Below, in pieces: positions 1 through 9,381 of a stretch of 11,028 bases of DNA. Source of the stretch: Echinostoma caproni (lineage: Eukaryota > Platyhelminthes > Trematoda > Plagiorchiida > Echinostomatidae). A model generated the notes under the pieces. The model was not told the origin of the DNA, searched no databases, and saw only the letters and a program-made list of their open reading frames with translations. Both the position numbers and the translations under genes were made by a program. Positions within the stretch are counted from its first letter, which is position 1. Each line of letters begins with the position of its first letter. The stretch spans positions 31,141 through 42,168 of the forward strand of contig UZAN01043315.1 of NCBI GenBank assembly GCA_900618425.1. The letters run 5' to 3'.

Positions 1-557
1 TGTGCCAGCAAAAATAACTTTATCTTAGTCTCTCCCTACCCTGGTGATTTGGTCCTTTTGCCCCTCCCTCTTTTATGTTTTGTCTGTTTTTAATGTATTT
101 TGCTTTACTTTGTTGCCATGCTAAAGCCCTATATAAACACTGTATTTTCTGCAGTATGCACCATGTTGAGATGCAGCGAAATCGTCCTGGAGATAAATCG
201 TGCAGTATTGCCATATGGTCTTTTCCCTTGAAATTAATCTCGGTAAAGGCATGTTTCAAATTACATGGTGTTTAAAAACGATGTTTACAATGTTATATCC
301 AACTGAACGATCGAATAATTTTTAAACGCCGGAGTATCTTCCGAAAAATGTCAACTGGAAACCACCCAAAACTTTAGGGCAGTTATTTAGGCGACCTTGG
401 TATGGTTTACTGCATTGAGGAAACAGTACGTTGAGTTACCAATGGTGGAGAGCAGCGTTTTTAATAAGGCGATTGGATTAGAAAAAAGTACATCATTTTA
501 ACTTCAATTCTTCCAAAGGTTGGTTTCGCTCTGCGTCAGACAGATGAGTTCACTCAT
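1..557. other. Unassigned AT-rich DNA, left edge
   Basis: I see no recognisable coding region here. Open frames are short and resemble nothing I know. A TATATAAA string occurs at 130-137 on the plus strand, followed by a CTGCAG and a short ATG frame, but there is no supported gene downstream, so it is not called a promoter. The stretch could be intergenic, intronic or old repeat. Confidence 0.5.
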
Positions 558-601
558 ATGGAGTTAGAGACAATCAAAGTTCGATGGTATTATGTGTTAT
601 G

Positions 602-638
602 TATTATTATTATTATTATTATTACTATTATTATTATT
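602..638. repeat. (ATT)n microsatellite
   Basis: This is a tandem TAT/ATT trinucleotide run of about 12 units with one interruption (ACT). It gives a spurious poly-isoleucine stretch in one plus-strand frame. It is simple-sequence DNA with no coding role inferred. Confidence 0.9.
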
Positions 639-1390
639 GTGTATTATGATGCGCTGGACAAATTTCAAACCGGTCTACCTCAGTTGATTCAGGGCTATTC
701 TTATTGTGAGAATTTGTGTGCACATGAAAAAGATGTATATTACAAGCCGCTGTCGGAAAGAAATTATCTTTCAAAGGAATAACAGTTTTGGGGGCCAAGA
801 AACCCAGAGAAAGGTTCACGTTACATCTGAGGCAAAGGCTCCTTTTAATTCATGGAACACTGCGCTCTGTGATTGATTATTTGTAGGGCCAAACTCGATA
901 ATTTGACGCAACAAGATGTGGTCGATATAACTTTTCGAAATCCTGTTTGCTCTTCACCCATGTTCCTCTCCCGTTGGGGCCTTAGACATCCAAGTACGGC
1001 GGAAGTTAATAGTTGGTGACAATGGAGATAAAACTTATTCCGCGGTGGTGTGTGCAGCTATGCCAAAATCCTTTCTTGAAAATGAAAAATAACAAAGAAT
1101 CACTCCAACAAGATGAAGTGCACTTTTGCGACCATATTTTAGGCAGAAAATTGAGAAACGAGTCCATAAAGTCATCATACCTATTCCGAGATGTGTTGAT
1201 CTTAGCCTGCGGGATAACGCCCGCCACGAAGCGACGCGTTACAGCCTCTGCAAAACGAACCACAGGCCAATCATGCCGATCAATCAGAAGTCGTGCGGTT
1301 CATATAGAAGCTGTATGATGTAAAGAATACAAGCAGGCCATCAGTAAAATCCTGTACAACCAATACAATTCCCTTTTACATCTTGTACAA
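639..1390. other. Unassigned DNA upstream of PLE relic A
   Basis: No gene is supported. Two overlapping plus-strand frames are open at about 1013-1323. Because a Penelope-like endonuclease end begins just downstream on the same strand, part of about 1000-1390 may be strongly decayed sequence of that element between reverse transcriptase and endonuclease. One frame contains a stretch reading LRNESIKSSY, which vaguely suits the linker of such proteins, but I could not match motifs convincingly. I therefore leave it outside the element. The rest (639-1000) holds nothing I recognise. Confidence 0.35.
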
Positions 1391-1674
1391 AGAGCAGCCG
1401 AACACATCCCCTGCGGGTCAACAAACCGGTGAATGAATCACAACTGAATGATCAAGGTCGAAGGTCAACCCAACGCCGCACACCAGCGTCATCGATCGCT
1501 GGTCACTTGCTAGAAACTGGGTATCAAGTGAACGGGACCACAGCATTTAAAAGTGCATTCATCACGCGAAGCCCTCGATTGCTCCAATTTGCAGGGGCGA
1601 TTGCTACAAACGATGAGAGCCTGAACCGTGCAAGCAGAAAGTTATTTGTAACTCTAGTCCTACCTTGGTGAAAA
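1391..1674 (+). pseudogene. Penelope-like element relic A: C-terminal end of GIY-YIG endonuclease
   Basis: This is the decayed 3' end of a Penelope-like retroelement polyprotein, whose endonuclease normally nicks target DNA for reverse transcription. Bases 1391-1411 read RAAEHIP, resembling the R-x-x-EH-(I/V)-P segment downstream of the YIG motif. The frame then shifts by about one base near 1412. From 1414 a frame open to the stop gives, in order, SSIAGHLLETGYQV (about 1489-1530), an AFK, an RLLQFAGAIA stretch and a terminal LPW followed by TGA. This order is typical of the PLE endonuclease C-terminus. The Glu normally found in the AEA motif is Gly (codon GGG at 1594-1596), which should abolish activity. 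The reverse transcriptase portion and the YIG motif are not recognisable upstream, so this is a truncated or heavily decayed copy. The family assignment rests on recall of PLE patterns, not a search. Confidence 0.75.
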
Positions 1675-1800
1675 GATGGGCACAGATAATACCAACAGCT
1701 CATTGCGGTAAATGTTACCCGTTAGTTTTCATTATATTCTTTGACTATAGCATGTGCCTGAAGGGATACAGCGGAATCTTTCCGGAAATAAATTGTGCAA
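1675..1800 (+). other. Probable 3' untranslated tail of PLE relic A, with AATAAA
   Basis: The sequence directly after the endonuclease stop runs into CCTGAAGGGATACAGCGGAA and then AATAAA at 1787-1792. Many PLE and related 3' tails carry a CTGAnGA...CGAAA-like element before the end, and this looks like a degraded version. The boundary at 1800 is approximate and no target-site duplication was identified. Confidence 0.4.
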
Positions 1801-2459
1801 CACTGTGCTGCTTTGTTCTTTATTGAAGTTCATATAAGGAAGAGGCTGTTTCAATTTTACATGTAATTTCATCTCATTGATTTTCCTCAGTCAGAGAATC
1901 GCTACTTCCTTGACCCATTTCCTGCATCTCGGTCACGGAAGGTTCAAGCTTACGATTGCTAGTGCCATTCTGTGCTTCAGTTGCCAATCTGATTCATGAC
2001 TCGTAATCCGCATCTACTTGGATTACTACGATTCGGCCTCACGTAATAGATCAACTAAACTTACATGCAAGTCCGTCAAAATTGAGGAATAGGTGACAAG
2101 GTTCTAGCTTTGGTGCAGCATACGCAAGAATGGCGCGCCGAGCCAGTCAGCCCTACTTCACACTGCGGGTTACCATGGGGTCCATTCATTGCTTAAGAAC
2201 CTCGCATTCCTCTAGATTCCTCACAGTTAAATCCTGCAACCTGACGCTGCAACCGAACGAGTAAGCCTGGATCCACAATAGGAAACCGGAAAAGTGGTGC
2301 AAAAATCTTGAGAAATATGCAGTAATAAAGACCACCATTCAGCGAAAATTCATTATGCGGAAAGGAAGTGCAAAATCAATCAGAAAACAAAAACGTTGCT
2401 GATAATGCGAGTCAAAAGCATCAAAATCAAGATAGCCATACGAAACATTTTCACCGTAT
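1801..2459. other. Unassigned DNA between PLE relic A and the ATC tract
   Basis: No open frame of note and no recognisable repeat is visible. From about 2390 onward, ATC and CAA triplets become more frequent, grading into the trinucleotide tract. No splice-bounded exon could be supported. Confidence 0.5.
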
Positions 2460-2935
2460 CAGAATAGAATCATCACAATCAACAGGAATATCATCATCGT
2501 CAACATCGGAAGCGCAGTCAAAATAAAAAAACATCATCTCAATCAAATTCTCTGTGATGATCACTATCATTCTCATTAACATAATCATAATTTCCCAGAT
2601 ATGATCAATATCCGAAAAATAATCATCATCGAAATCATCCGAATCATGATCACCATCGGAATTACCAGCAGCAGCATCAAAGTCATGGACATGAGCTTAG
2701 TCAGGAGTACCAGGAGCACAAATATCATCTTCATTATCATCATCATCAGCGTCAAGATCATCATCACTACCATCACTACCATCAACACCACCACAACAAC
2801 ATAATCATCCGATTTATCATTATTATTATTATCATCATCATCATCATCAACATCATCATCCGAATCATCGTCGTCATCATCACCATCATCGTCTTCATTA
2901 TAATAATAATTAACATCATCATTTTCATAATGATG
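2460..2935. repeat. Long degenerate (ATC)n / (GAT)n tract
   Basis: Over nearly 500 bases the plus strand is dominated by ATC/CAT triplets, densest at 2817-2935 where near-perfect ATC and ATT runs occur. On the minus strand the GAT phase reads as Asp-rich peptide. One run from about 2929 down to 2806 includes DDDDDD and NNNN blocks. Another, from about 2783 to a TAA at 2697-2699, reads DGSDGSDDDLDADDDDNEDD and then ICAPGTPD. The phases are separated by slips and stops. The simplest reading is an expanded and mutated trinucleotide microsatellite. A decayed exon for an acidic protein is the alternative. Confidence 0.8.
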
Positions 2936-3331
2936 AACAACACACCAGTTGATCCATAGGCTTTTTCATGATCTTCGACGGGATCACCCGGATTATCTGT
3001 AACAAGTTTGTCATAATCAACCATTCAAACTCTCGTCATTGAAATAGTCAAAGTTGTCATCATCCACAAGGTATTCCGCACCATCAACTTCAATGTATTT
3101 GGTGGTATATTTGGAAGAGACTCATCTTAAAGTCACAATGACTTGCTTTTGCATGGAAAGTCGCTATTTTGACAACTGATTTACTCGTTTTCTACGCATT
3201 TGGAAATTTTCCTTCAGATTTTATTCGTATTTCGATATAATAAACCTCGAAATTCCTCACATACTCCTCATAGAATTACGCCACCAGAAAGACGGAAATT
3301 TGATGAGATCTCTTGGGTCTTCGCTTGACTT
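2936..3331. other. Unassigned DNA before PLE relic B
   Basis: This holds the end of the ATC-rich area and about 300 bases with no supported gene. The last 40-80 bases may belong to the PLE relic that follows, because a reverse transcriptase would extend further upstream. I could not recognise the motifs that should precede YxDD, so the element is either truncated here or unrecognisably mutated. Confidence 0.4.
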
Positions 3332-4340
3332 ATGTATTTATCGCGAAATCAGACGCTGAAGTCCTTGATTGCCAAATCAAAGAATATCTCATATCGGAGC
3401 TATATAGTTGACATCTTCCTCGTAGTCGATTCCTCCATTAGTCCCATTGTTCTGTTGGACCACTTTAGTAAACACTATAAGATTATAGGATTCCCGCTAG
3501 AAATGCAACCTTCCAAAGGGTTGACGTTCCTTGATGTTCTTCTCTCGCGCTGTCAAAACGGATATCTTCGACGTACCATTAATTGTAAACAGACTTGGAC
3601 AGTACAGTACAGAAATCATCACAGTTTTGTACGTCTGCAGAGGAAGAGGGCATTGATTTGATGCATGGTGAATAGAACAAGGCGAATATATTTACTTGAT
3701 TCATGGGACGAGGAAGAAGTGAGAGAAATTAGGATGATTTTCATAGAAAATGACTATTCAGGCATGACCATTCAAAGATGTATGAAGGTCACCACAACAG
3801 TGCAACCAGAGATGACGGCAAAAAGAAACCAGTTGAATTTTCCATTCTATTCAAATGTGATATATTATCTGAAATGATACGTACGCGTCTCCAGACTGTT
3901 GTCAAAACATTGTGCCGCTGATCTACGCACAATTTATGCTTCCACACCGATTCTTCCTTTGTAGCTAAAAGACGAGCTACAGAAGGAAATCACCTCATTT
4001 TTGCATTTACCAATCTGTGGAACCACTTACATTGGTCATATCACTCGCAGCTTAGTCGAACGCATTCGAGAACACCGTCCTAGCTGATTTGGTCGCGGAT
4101 CGACGTGAACCGGGGGGATGGCAACCACGGCTTATTCGGTCGAGACGGAACACCGTGTCAGAATGAGTGAAGCGGTCAAGCCCATCTACACGATGACCGG
4201 GGTGAAATCAAAGCAGGTCAAACATCGCCTACCGTCCAAGCGATCGCGATTCAGTCGAATAACCTCCTTCCCATGATGCATTCAAAATATCAGTCCGAGC
4301 TCTGAATTTGCCATGGTCATCCATAAGCAGAGTGACATAA
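3332..4340 (+). pseudogene. Penelope-like element relic B: reverse transcriptase C-terminal part plus GIY-YIG endonuclease
   Basis: This is a broken Penelope-like polyprotein. The reverse transcriptase part begins with SYIVDIFLVVD (3398-3430), corresponding to the YVDD catalytic box. The first Asp is Val (GTT, 3407-3409). FLDVLLSR follows at 3527-3550. In the same frame, after a TGA at 3659-3661, comes VNRTRRIYLLD and IRMIFIENDYSG. The frame shifts near 3850 to ILSEMIRTRL and again near 3917 to ADLRTIYASTPILPL, then a TAG at 3962-3964. The endonuclease follows with CGTTYIG (YIG at 4028-4036) and RSLVERIREH, then a TGA at 4085-4087 where Trp is usual. HLHD (about 4183) and AIAIQ (4240-4254) come next in another frame, and ALNLPW (4299-4316) in the third, ending at TAA 4338-4340. 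The order matches PLEs. The 5' part of the reverse transcriptase is missing. Confidence 0.87.
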
Positions 4341-5082
4341 AGCTGGTTACGAGATGAGTGTCAAATGGTTTATGCATTTGATTCATGCGATAGCAAGATG
4401 ATTTAAACTCTCATGCATCCCTTACTGTATTATCCATTTATTCATATGCACATATACAAACATAGACATGATCTACTTTTTTGTGTTTCCCTAATTGATT
4501 TTTGACCTACAAAAGAGAACTATATTTGGCTAGTAAATGATGCACCGAAAACGAGCTGGATTGCCAAATGGACTTCTTGATCTTTATATTCAATAGACAA
4601 AATGAAGAGGAATCGATTATAATTATTATATAGTGATTATCTAACTGATGAATATTCACTCTTCGGGGGCGCACAAAGTGATTGCCCAAGTGTACTTGAC
4701 TTGAGAGTGTCGATCAATTTCGCTATACGAACATTGCAGGCTTCATGAGACAGCTGCTAATCCATAGAGCATTATTATTCCATTTTTCGCAACCGCCATA
4801 CACGGCCTTTGGTGATCGATGGTACATAAAAATTCCGTGGTTAGGCCCTTGGTTCACCAATCGAGAGTGAAAAGGGAAATGGTGAAACTTCTGAGGGAGT
4901 ATGTTGAGGATTTATCTGGAATATGGATCAATTGTTAACTAGCAAGTGTTTACTATAATCAACTGAATCAGAGAGTGTATCAAGCTGACATTGTTGCCCG
5001 CGACCGCACAGTTTGGGAAATTGAATGCAGTATTCACCTTTTTAAATTCTACACGTGAAGCCACGCTTTGGCTATTTTTTAA
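4341..5082. other. Unassigned AT-rich DNA downstream of PLE relic B
   Basis: The first 100-200 bases may be the element's 3' tail: there is TA-rich sequence with CATATGCACATA near 4444, but no clear poly(A) signal or boundary was seen. The remainder holds only short frames without recognisable motifs. Confidence 0.45.
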
Positions 5083-5197
5083 CTGATACGAGTCTCGGCA
5101 AGCTTCGCGTGCGATGAAACACTAGCTAACGGCCCATGGCCCAAAAATAAGTCACAGGTAATAACTTACCAGGGCCATGATTGTCATCTCGTATCAG
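5083..5197. repeat. Nested short inverted repeats
   Basis: CTGATACGAG at 5083-5092 has its exact reverse complement at 5188-5197. Inside this, CATGGCCC at 5135-5142 pairs with GGGCCATG at 5172-5179, with a further TAAGT pairing just within. The two stems are nested but not concentric. This could be a small foldback element or chance. No target-site duplication is evident. Confidence 0.4.
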
Positions 5198-6548
5198 CTT
5201 AAATGCATTAGAAATGTTTTGCACGAAGTTTTACCAGGCTGTTACAGGAAAAACCCACCTGTTCTGTATAACCAATGTTCATTCCCTGATAATTTCTTAT
5301 CACTGCTTTCTCTCGCACTGCGGTATTGCGATAAGCCATTGCTCGGTCACGGGAATAAAAGACCAAAACCAACACCTCACACCAGGTCTGAATAAGAATA
5401 AGAAGCACCAAAGGGTTAATTCCGCGACTGTTCCGAACAAATAATATATGACTGGTTTCAACGAAACAAATATCTCTAATGAATGAAGGATAATAGATAG
5501 ATAATAGATAATTTGATAAACGGTGATGATATACTTCACATACGAATGAAACTGATTTGTTCACATGGAATGCGGTAGAGGCTATAACTCGCCTTGACCC
5601 ACAATAAAATATCCACTCAAGATATTGGTACTAAGCATTTCCCGTTCCTTTTGTCGGTCCTTTATCTAATTTTTACAAAAAACTAACGTGTGAATGTTAC
5701 GGAATACAACTTTAATTTTTGTAGTTTGACTGACCGGAAGGATGCGATTCCTGTGGGTAAAAGTATAGATGAGAGAGTTAGTTACTCGAAGGTGGATTAC
5801 TGAAGCCTAACATCTTATTGACACAAGATCAAAATAAACAGACAACCAACACTTGATACATCCGTACTTTTTTCCTGGATTTGTCCTAGTACGACGCGCA
5901 TTCTGCCACGAAATATAGAAGTTCGATTTCCGCGTACATGAAAAATATACATTTAATCATGTTCAAATATAATGAGTTTAATCCTATTAAAACGTGCATG
6001 GGATGTGAAAATTTATGAGGAATCCAGAATACAAGAGAATAGTTCTTTGTAAAATGGATTCAGTACTTCTAAAACTGACTATGGCTTTTGGCCAAATACC
6101 TTCCGTAGATTTTCAACTTGCCGCATCTTGAGCAAGCCGTAAAACGCGGAAGATAAAGCAAAAGTAGCATTTGCAACAATGAAGTTCCATTTAAAATGGG
6201 ACTAGCTGTGAGTGTTCGCTAGTGAGCAAATACAAGAGCCAGCCCGGATGACCCGACGGATAGTTAGGGAATTCCAGCTGTGCACTTCATTCAAAATCTG
6301 AAGGATATACACTTCTGAGAATCTTCAAAAATGATGTTACAGTAGTACAATGTTTCGCTGCACTTTTAACAGTGTAACATTGAAATTTATTGAACAACAG
6401 CTTTCTAAACACTTAACGCCGTAGTAATCGCATGAATCTTCCGAGTAACTATTTACTGACAGTCGTCTGGAATATAGAAATTGGAGCCAATTTCAGTTAG
6501 TCTCGTCATCTCATCAAATCTGTGCACATATTTGCACATATTTGTCTT
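5198..6548. other. Unassigned DNA, no supported gene
   Basis: A minus-strand frame is open at 5208-5564, but its product has no recognisable domain and three other frames overlap it, so it is not called. A tandem pair of GCACATATTT units lies at 6524-6543, next to the TA-rich tract. Otherwise I see no repeats, RNA genes or motifs. Confidence 0.5.
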
Positions 6549-6610
6549 ATATAACATATATGTATATATATATATACATGAATATATACAAAGATAAACA
6601 TATATGTACA
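6549..6610. repeat. (TA)n-rich microsatellite
   Basis: The tract consists of TA dinucleotides with ACATATATGT interruptions. The 16-base core at 6562-6577 is a perfect palindrome of alternating TA bounded by G and C. This is simple-sequence DNA typical of AT-rich animal genomes. Confidence 0.85.
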
Positions 6611-7339
6611 CCTAAATGTGACCATCGTTTTACAGATGCGGCACCGAATTAGTCATGGGGTGAGAGAGCAGATTGAAATAATTCAAAAAAANAAAAAAAT
6701 CAATCAACATCTAGCGGGGTATAACAGCAGAAAATTAGCATGTTTGTTGCCAAACGGAGTGACTGTCCTGAGTAAGCGATTTCGAATTCCAATGGGGTTT
6801 GATAGAAATGCACGAATGATGTTTAGTTCCATAAATAATAAACAACACCTAAGGGTTTGTGGGGTTTTCTTTTGCTTCATGAAATGCATAAATATTATAA
6901 CAAAGTACAACGTATATTACACATTTTCAAAGGAAGAAAATTCTACTCCTAAATCTTCCAGTTTTTATCTACACTTAGGCTCAGGAGAAGTACTGTTTGA
7001 ATAGACGTCATTTGGAGGAGATCGATTTATCGTTAATGGAATATTTTCACGCATGGTCGCAATCAGGGGACTTTCTTCTGTGGAGACAAGCATATTCAAC
7101 CATGTTCGTAGGCTTGTCTGCTGAAGTGAAGGACCTTGTGAAAATGTTATGTTGAAGTGGCGTTTCAGTTTCCTGGGTTATATGTGTCGTATAAGAAACG
7201 CCTACCCTCAACGGAGCTGTGCACCCGCATGCTGCGAATAGATGGATAATCTTAGATAGGTAGCAAGTGTTCTACTGAATAACCTTTGGCAGACGATCAT
7301 CAACAATGCTCGGTGGTATAGTTAGTAATTGCCTCTCTA
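6611..7339. other. Unassigned DNA, includes ambiguous base at 6692
   Basis: A plus-strand frame spans 6618-7004, but it crosses an ambiguous base inside a poly(A) run (N at 6692) and its product shows no domain or motif. It is treated as chance. Nothing else is recognisable in this stretch. Confidence 0.45.
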
Positions 7340-7680
7340 GCGTTCTCTATGAAATGTAAAATCATAAACACCCGTAGACGGCATGGCGATATGCCCGAAC
7401 CGGGCGCTCTTTTTAACATCGCGTTGCTCATCTTCTCAATCCCAAATAATCCCAAACGCCTGCTGTTTGCGAGCAATGTTGTGCCGAGGCAGGAAGTGGG
7501 TGGAATAAAGCTAAGAGTGGTCAAGCTTAGACCTGGCATGAGGCTATGAAAACCCTAACCAGGAGTCTGGGTCACATAGGTCCCGTTAGGCTCCCTGACT
7601 GGGGACCTGGGGATGGTCGTACTCGATGCTTAGATACACTGAGTGATATGGCTTGGTGTTGTAAACAGTGGCACTCGTGT
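7340..7680. repeat. GC-richer patch, possible old interspersed repeat
   Basis: This segment is visibly richer in G and C than its surroundings, with runs such as CCCGAACCGGGCGC near 7395 and GGGGACCTGGGGATGG near 7601. Opposed frames are open on both strands at about 7300-7549, without recognisable motifs. A small hairpin (AGGTCCC at 7578-7584 with GGGACCT at 7602-7608) is present. The contrast suggests an inserted element or a piece of an older coding region, but I cannot assign a family. Confidence 0.3.
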
Positions 7681-8126
7681 ATCTTCTTAATTTCTCTGCA
7701 TGAATAATCCACTGAATTTCTGAATTTCTCCTAAGATCCTACATTCAAACATTTTGTTTTCCTCCTATTGTTCACCCAAATGGGCAGCCAAAAGACAGCA
7801 GCCAAAAGCGTCGCAGCGAAATGCATGCTTAATGGTTGTTTAAAGTGAAACTGAAACTAAGGTAACTTGCGTTTCGGCCAGCATCCTCAAAAGAAAATCC
7901 ATGGGTTCCTAGAGTGAATGCTTTGTGTTGTAATTGAAAACCGTTTCAACTAGTTTTCATGTGAAGCTTACTTACTCTAATTTAGGACTCAGTCACTTGC
8001 ATACAACAGTAAAGTATTACCCTTTCGAAGTAGGAGTCCCACTGGGCTATCATGCGCAACACCAGGCTTTCAACTGTCTGCTTACTGCACGACACAGTAC
8101 TCTATTATTTTGCCGTTCAGAACTAA
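7681..8126. other. Unassigned DNA left of the long inverted repeat
   Basis: No gene is supported. Two copies of GCAGCCAAAA, 14 bases apart in register, lie at 7784-7793 and 7798-7807. The plus-strand frame at 7934-8167 runs into the inverted repeat arm and shows no recognisable motif. Confidence 0.45.
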
Positions 8127-8199
8127 CTGCAATAGTTGGTACAGAATACTCGTTGTCTCTCCACTGAAATTGAACGTTTTTTCGATTTGGCACAATGCC
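8127..8199 (-). repeat. Left arm of long-range inverted repeat (73 bp)
   Basis: This sequence is the reverse complement of 10956-11028 with one mismatch in 73 bases. The difference falls in a Pro-Asn/His-Arg position if read as protein. On the minus strand it lies within a frame of 67 codons (8253 to 8050) and reads GIVPNRKNVQFQ and then WRDNEYSVPTIA. The match stops abruptly at 8199. Its other limit is unknown, because the right copy runs into the window edge. It could be an arm of a foldback element, a dispersed repeat present twice, or a duplicated exon fragment. Confidence 0.9.
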
Positions 8200-9128
8200 T
8201 TGAAATTGTACTTTTGTTCTTTCGCGAAACGACCATTGATTTTCCGTTGTCATTAAATGATTGCTTTCACGAGATAGAATAAATATTGAGCTTGGTTAGG
8301 GTTGAGGAAGTGAGCTGAAAGTTATAATGCACTCAAACTGTTAAGAGGTAATATGTTTATACATTCCCAAACATGGCAGATCTCCGGGACACTCCTATTT
8401 TTTTTAAAGTTCCTTAACGATCAGCTGCAAAAGCATTGGACCTCGACTGAGAGGACGAGAGATATTCACTGCATGAAATCGTTCTAACTGTTTTTGTGTG
8501 CTTCAATTCACGTAGGTGATTCACAAATAAGTAACAATGGCAAAAACCTATAGTACGAAGAATAGCTAAACTAGTTATGCACTGCATGCCTTAACACGAC
8601 TTATCTGTTCAGTTTCAAATATCGTATCATCCAAAGGCTGACATCTTATCAGGCATTTTTTACCGAGTAAACGAATTATTTAGGATTTCTGTAGTATATT
8701 CAGTTTTCGTATAGTCTTATAATACGTCTATCTCATCGTGGCCATCAGCGATTCGGTATTTAAAATGCTAAAACCTACGCTACTTATTCTCATAACCACT
8801 AAGTACGTTCTAGGGGCCATGATGTCAAGCTTTTCGGCTATTCATCACATTCAAATTTATACTACAGACATTATGGTGATATTGGCCAACTAGCCAAATT
8901 GTAATAATAGAAAAAACAAAACTCCATGAGCTTGACATTTGCATTACATTTTGTTAGAAAATCATCATGGTAATGTTGGTTTCCATTTTCCTAAAGTTTA
9001 AATTTAACTTAGCATTTTCAAAACCTCCGATAATAATGAGGCGAAATCGTGTTGACATGAAGTCTGTTTAGTCAAGCGCTTCTACGTGAAAATTTTCAAA
9101 CGATTAAATATTCCATTCAGCCAGTTCC
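8200..9128. other. Unassigned AT-rich DNA inside the long inverted repeat
   Basis: I see no long open frame, microsatellite or recognisable domain. A short T run occurs at about 8399-8404. The sequence is featureless as far as I can read it. Confidence 0.5.
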
Positions 9129-9167
9129 CTTTAACAATTTCAGGAGAGCAAGGAAAAGCATCATGAT

Positions 9168-9216
9168 CACAGGATTTGTTGAATTCAAATATTTCATGGT
9201 GATCTCATCAGCTGTG
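9168..9216 (-). ncRNA. Hammerhead-ribozyme-like motif, left arm
   Basis: Read on the minus strand, CTGATGA (9211-9205) and GAAA (9195-9192) lie 9 bases apart, as the two halves of a hammerhead core. CACAG just before CTGATGA pairs perfectly with CTGTG at the far end (9172-9168), forming stem I. The segment after GAAA folds partly on itself around TTGAATTCAA and ends in U-C at the position expected for cleavage. Stem II (GATCACCAT) is poor, with only a G-U closing pair, so activity is doubtful. PLE-borne hammerheads are established knowledge; this assignment is my own reading. Confidence 0.4.
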
Positions 9217-9381
9217 TACATTCATTCAGATCACCCTGCAGTAATTCCGCTCCTTGCCCCAATATCCAATCCGACTCATATTAGTGACCTTTGGTCTCCG
9301 CACTCAGTGATTTCTCTTCCCCGTCTATGATCGCCTGTCCGCGAACCTGTCACTTTTTAAACCAAACGTGATCTGAATGTA

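Noticed and set aside
130..137. TATATAAA as a promoter TATA box
   Set aside because: AT-rich DNA yields this string often, and no supported gene or transcript start follows.
1756..1792. CTGAAGG...GGAA in the tail of PLE relic A as a hammerhead
   Set aside because: The core residues differ from CTGAnGA and GAAA, and I found no closing stem. At best it is a degraded tail motif.
2585..3024. Methionine- and isoleucine-rich open frames on both strands over the ATC tract
   Set aside because: They are by-products of the trinucleotide repeat read out of phase.
4646..4665. CTGATGA near 4643 as another hammerhead core
   Set aside because: No GAAA follows at a suitable distance and there is no flanking stem I.
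5208..5564. 118-codon minus-strand open frame
   Set aside because: No domain or motif is visible, no splice context is convincing, and the length is reachable by chance in 11 kb.
6618..7004. 128-codon plus-strand open frame
   Set aside because: It crosses an ambiguous base in a poly(A) run, has no recognisable domain, and overlaps an open frame on the other strand.
8033..8053. tRNA-like A box (TAGCCCAGTGG) on the minus strand, with a nearby TTCGAA resembling a B box
   Set aside because: The two boxes are only about 20 bases apart, too close for a tRNA or tRNA-derived SINE, and no cloverleaf can be drawn.
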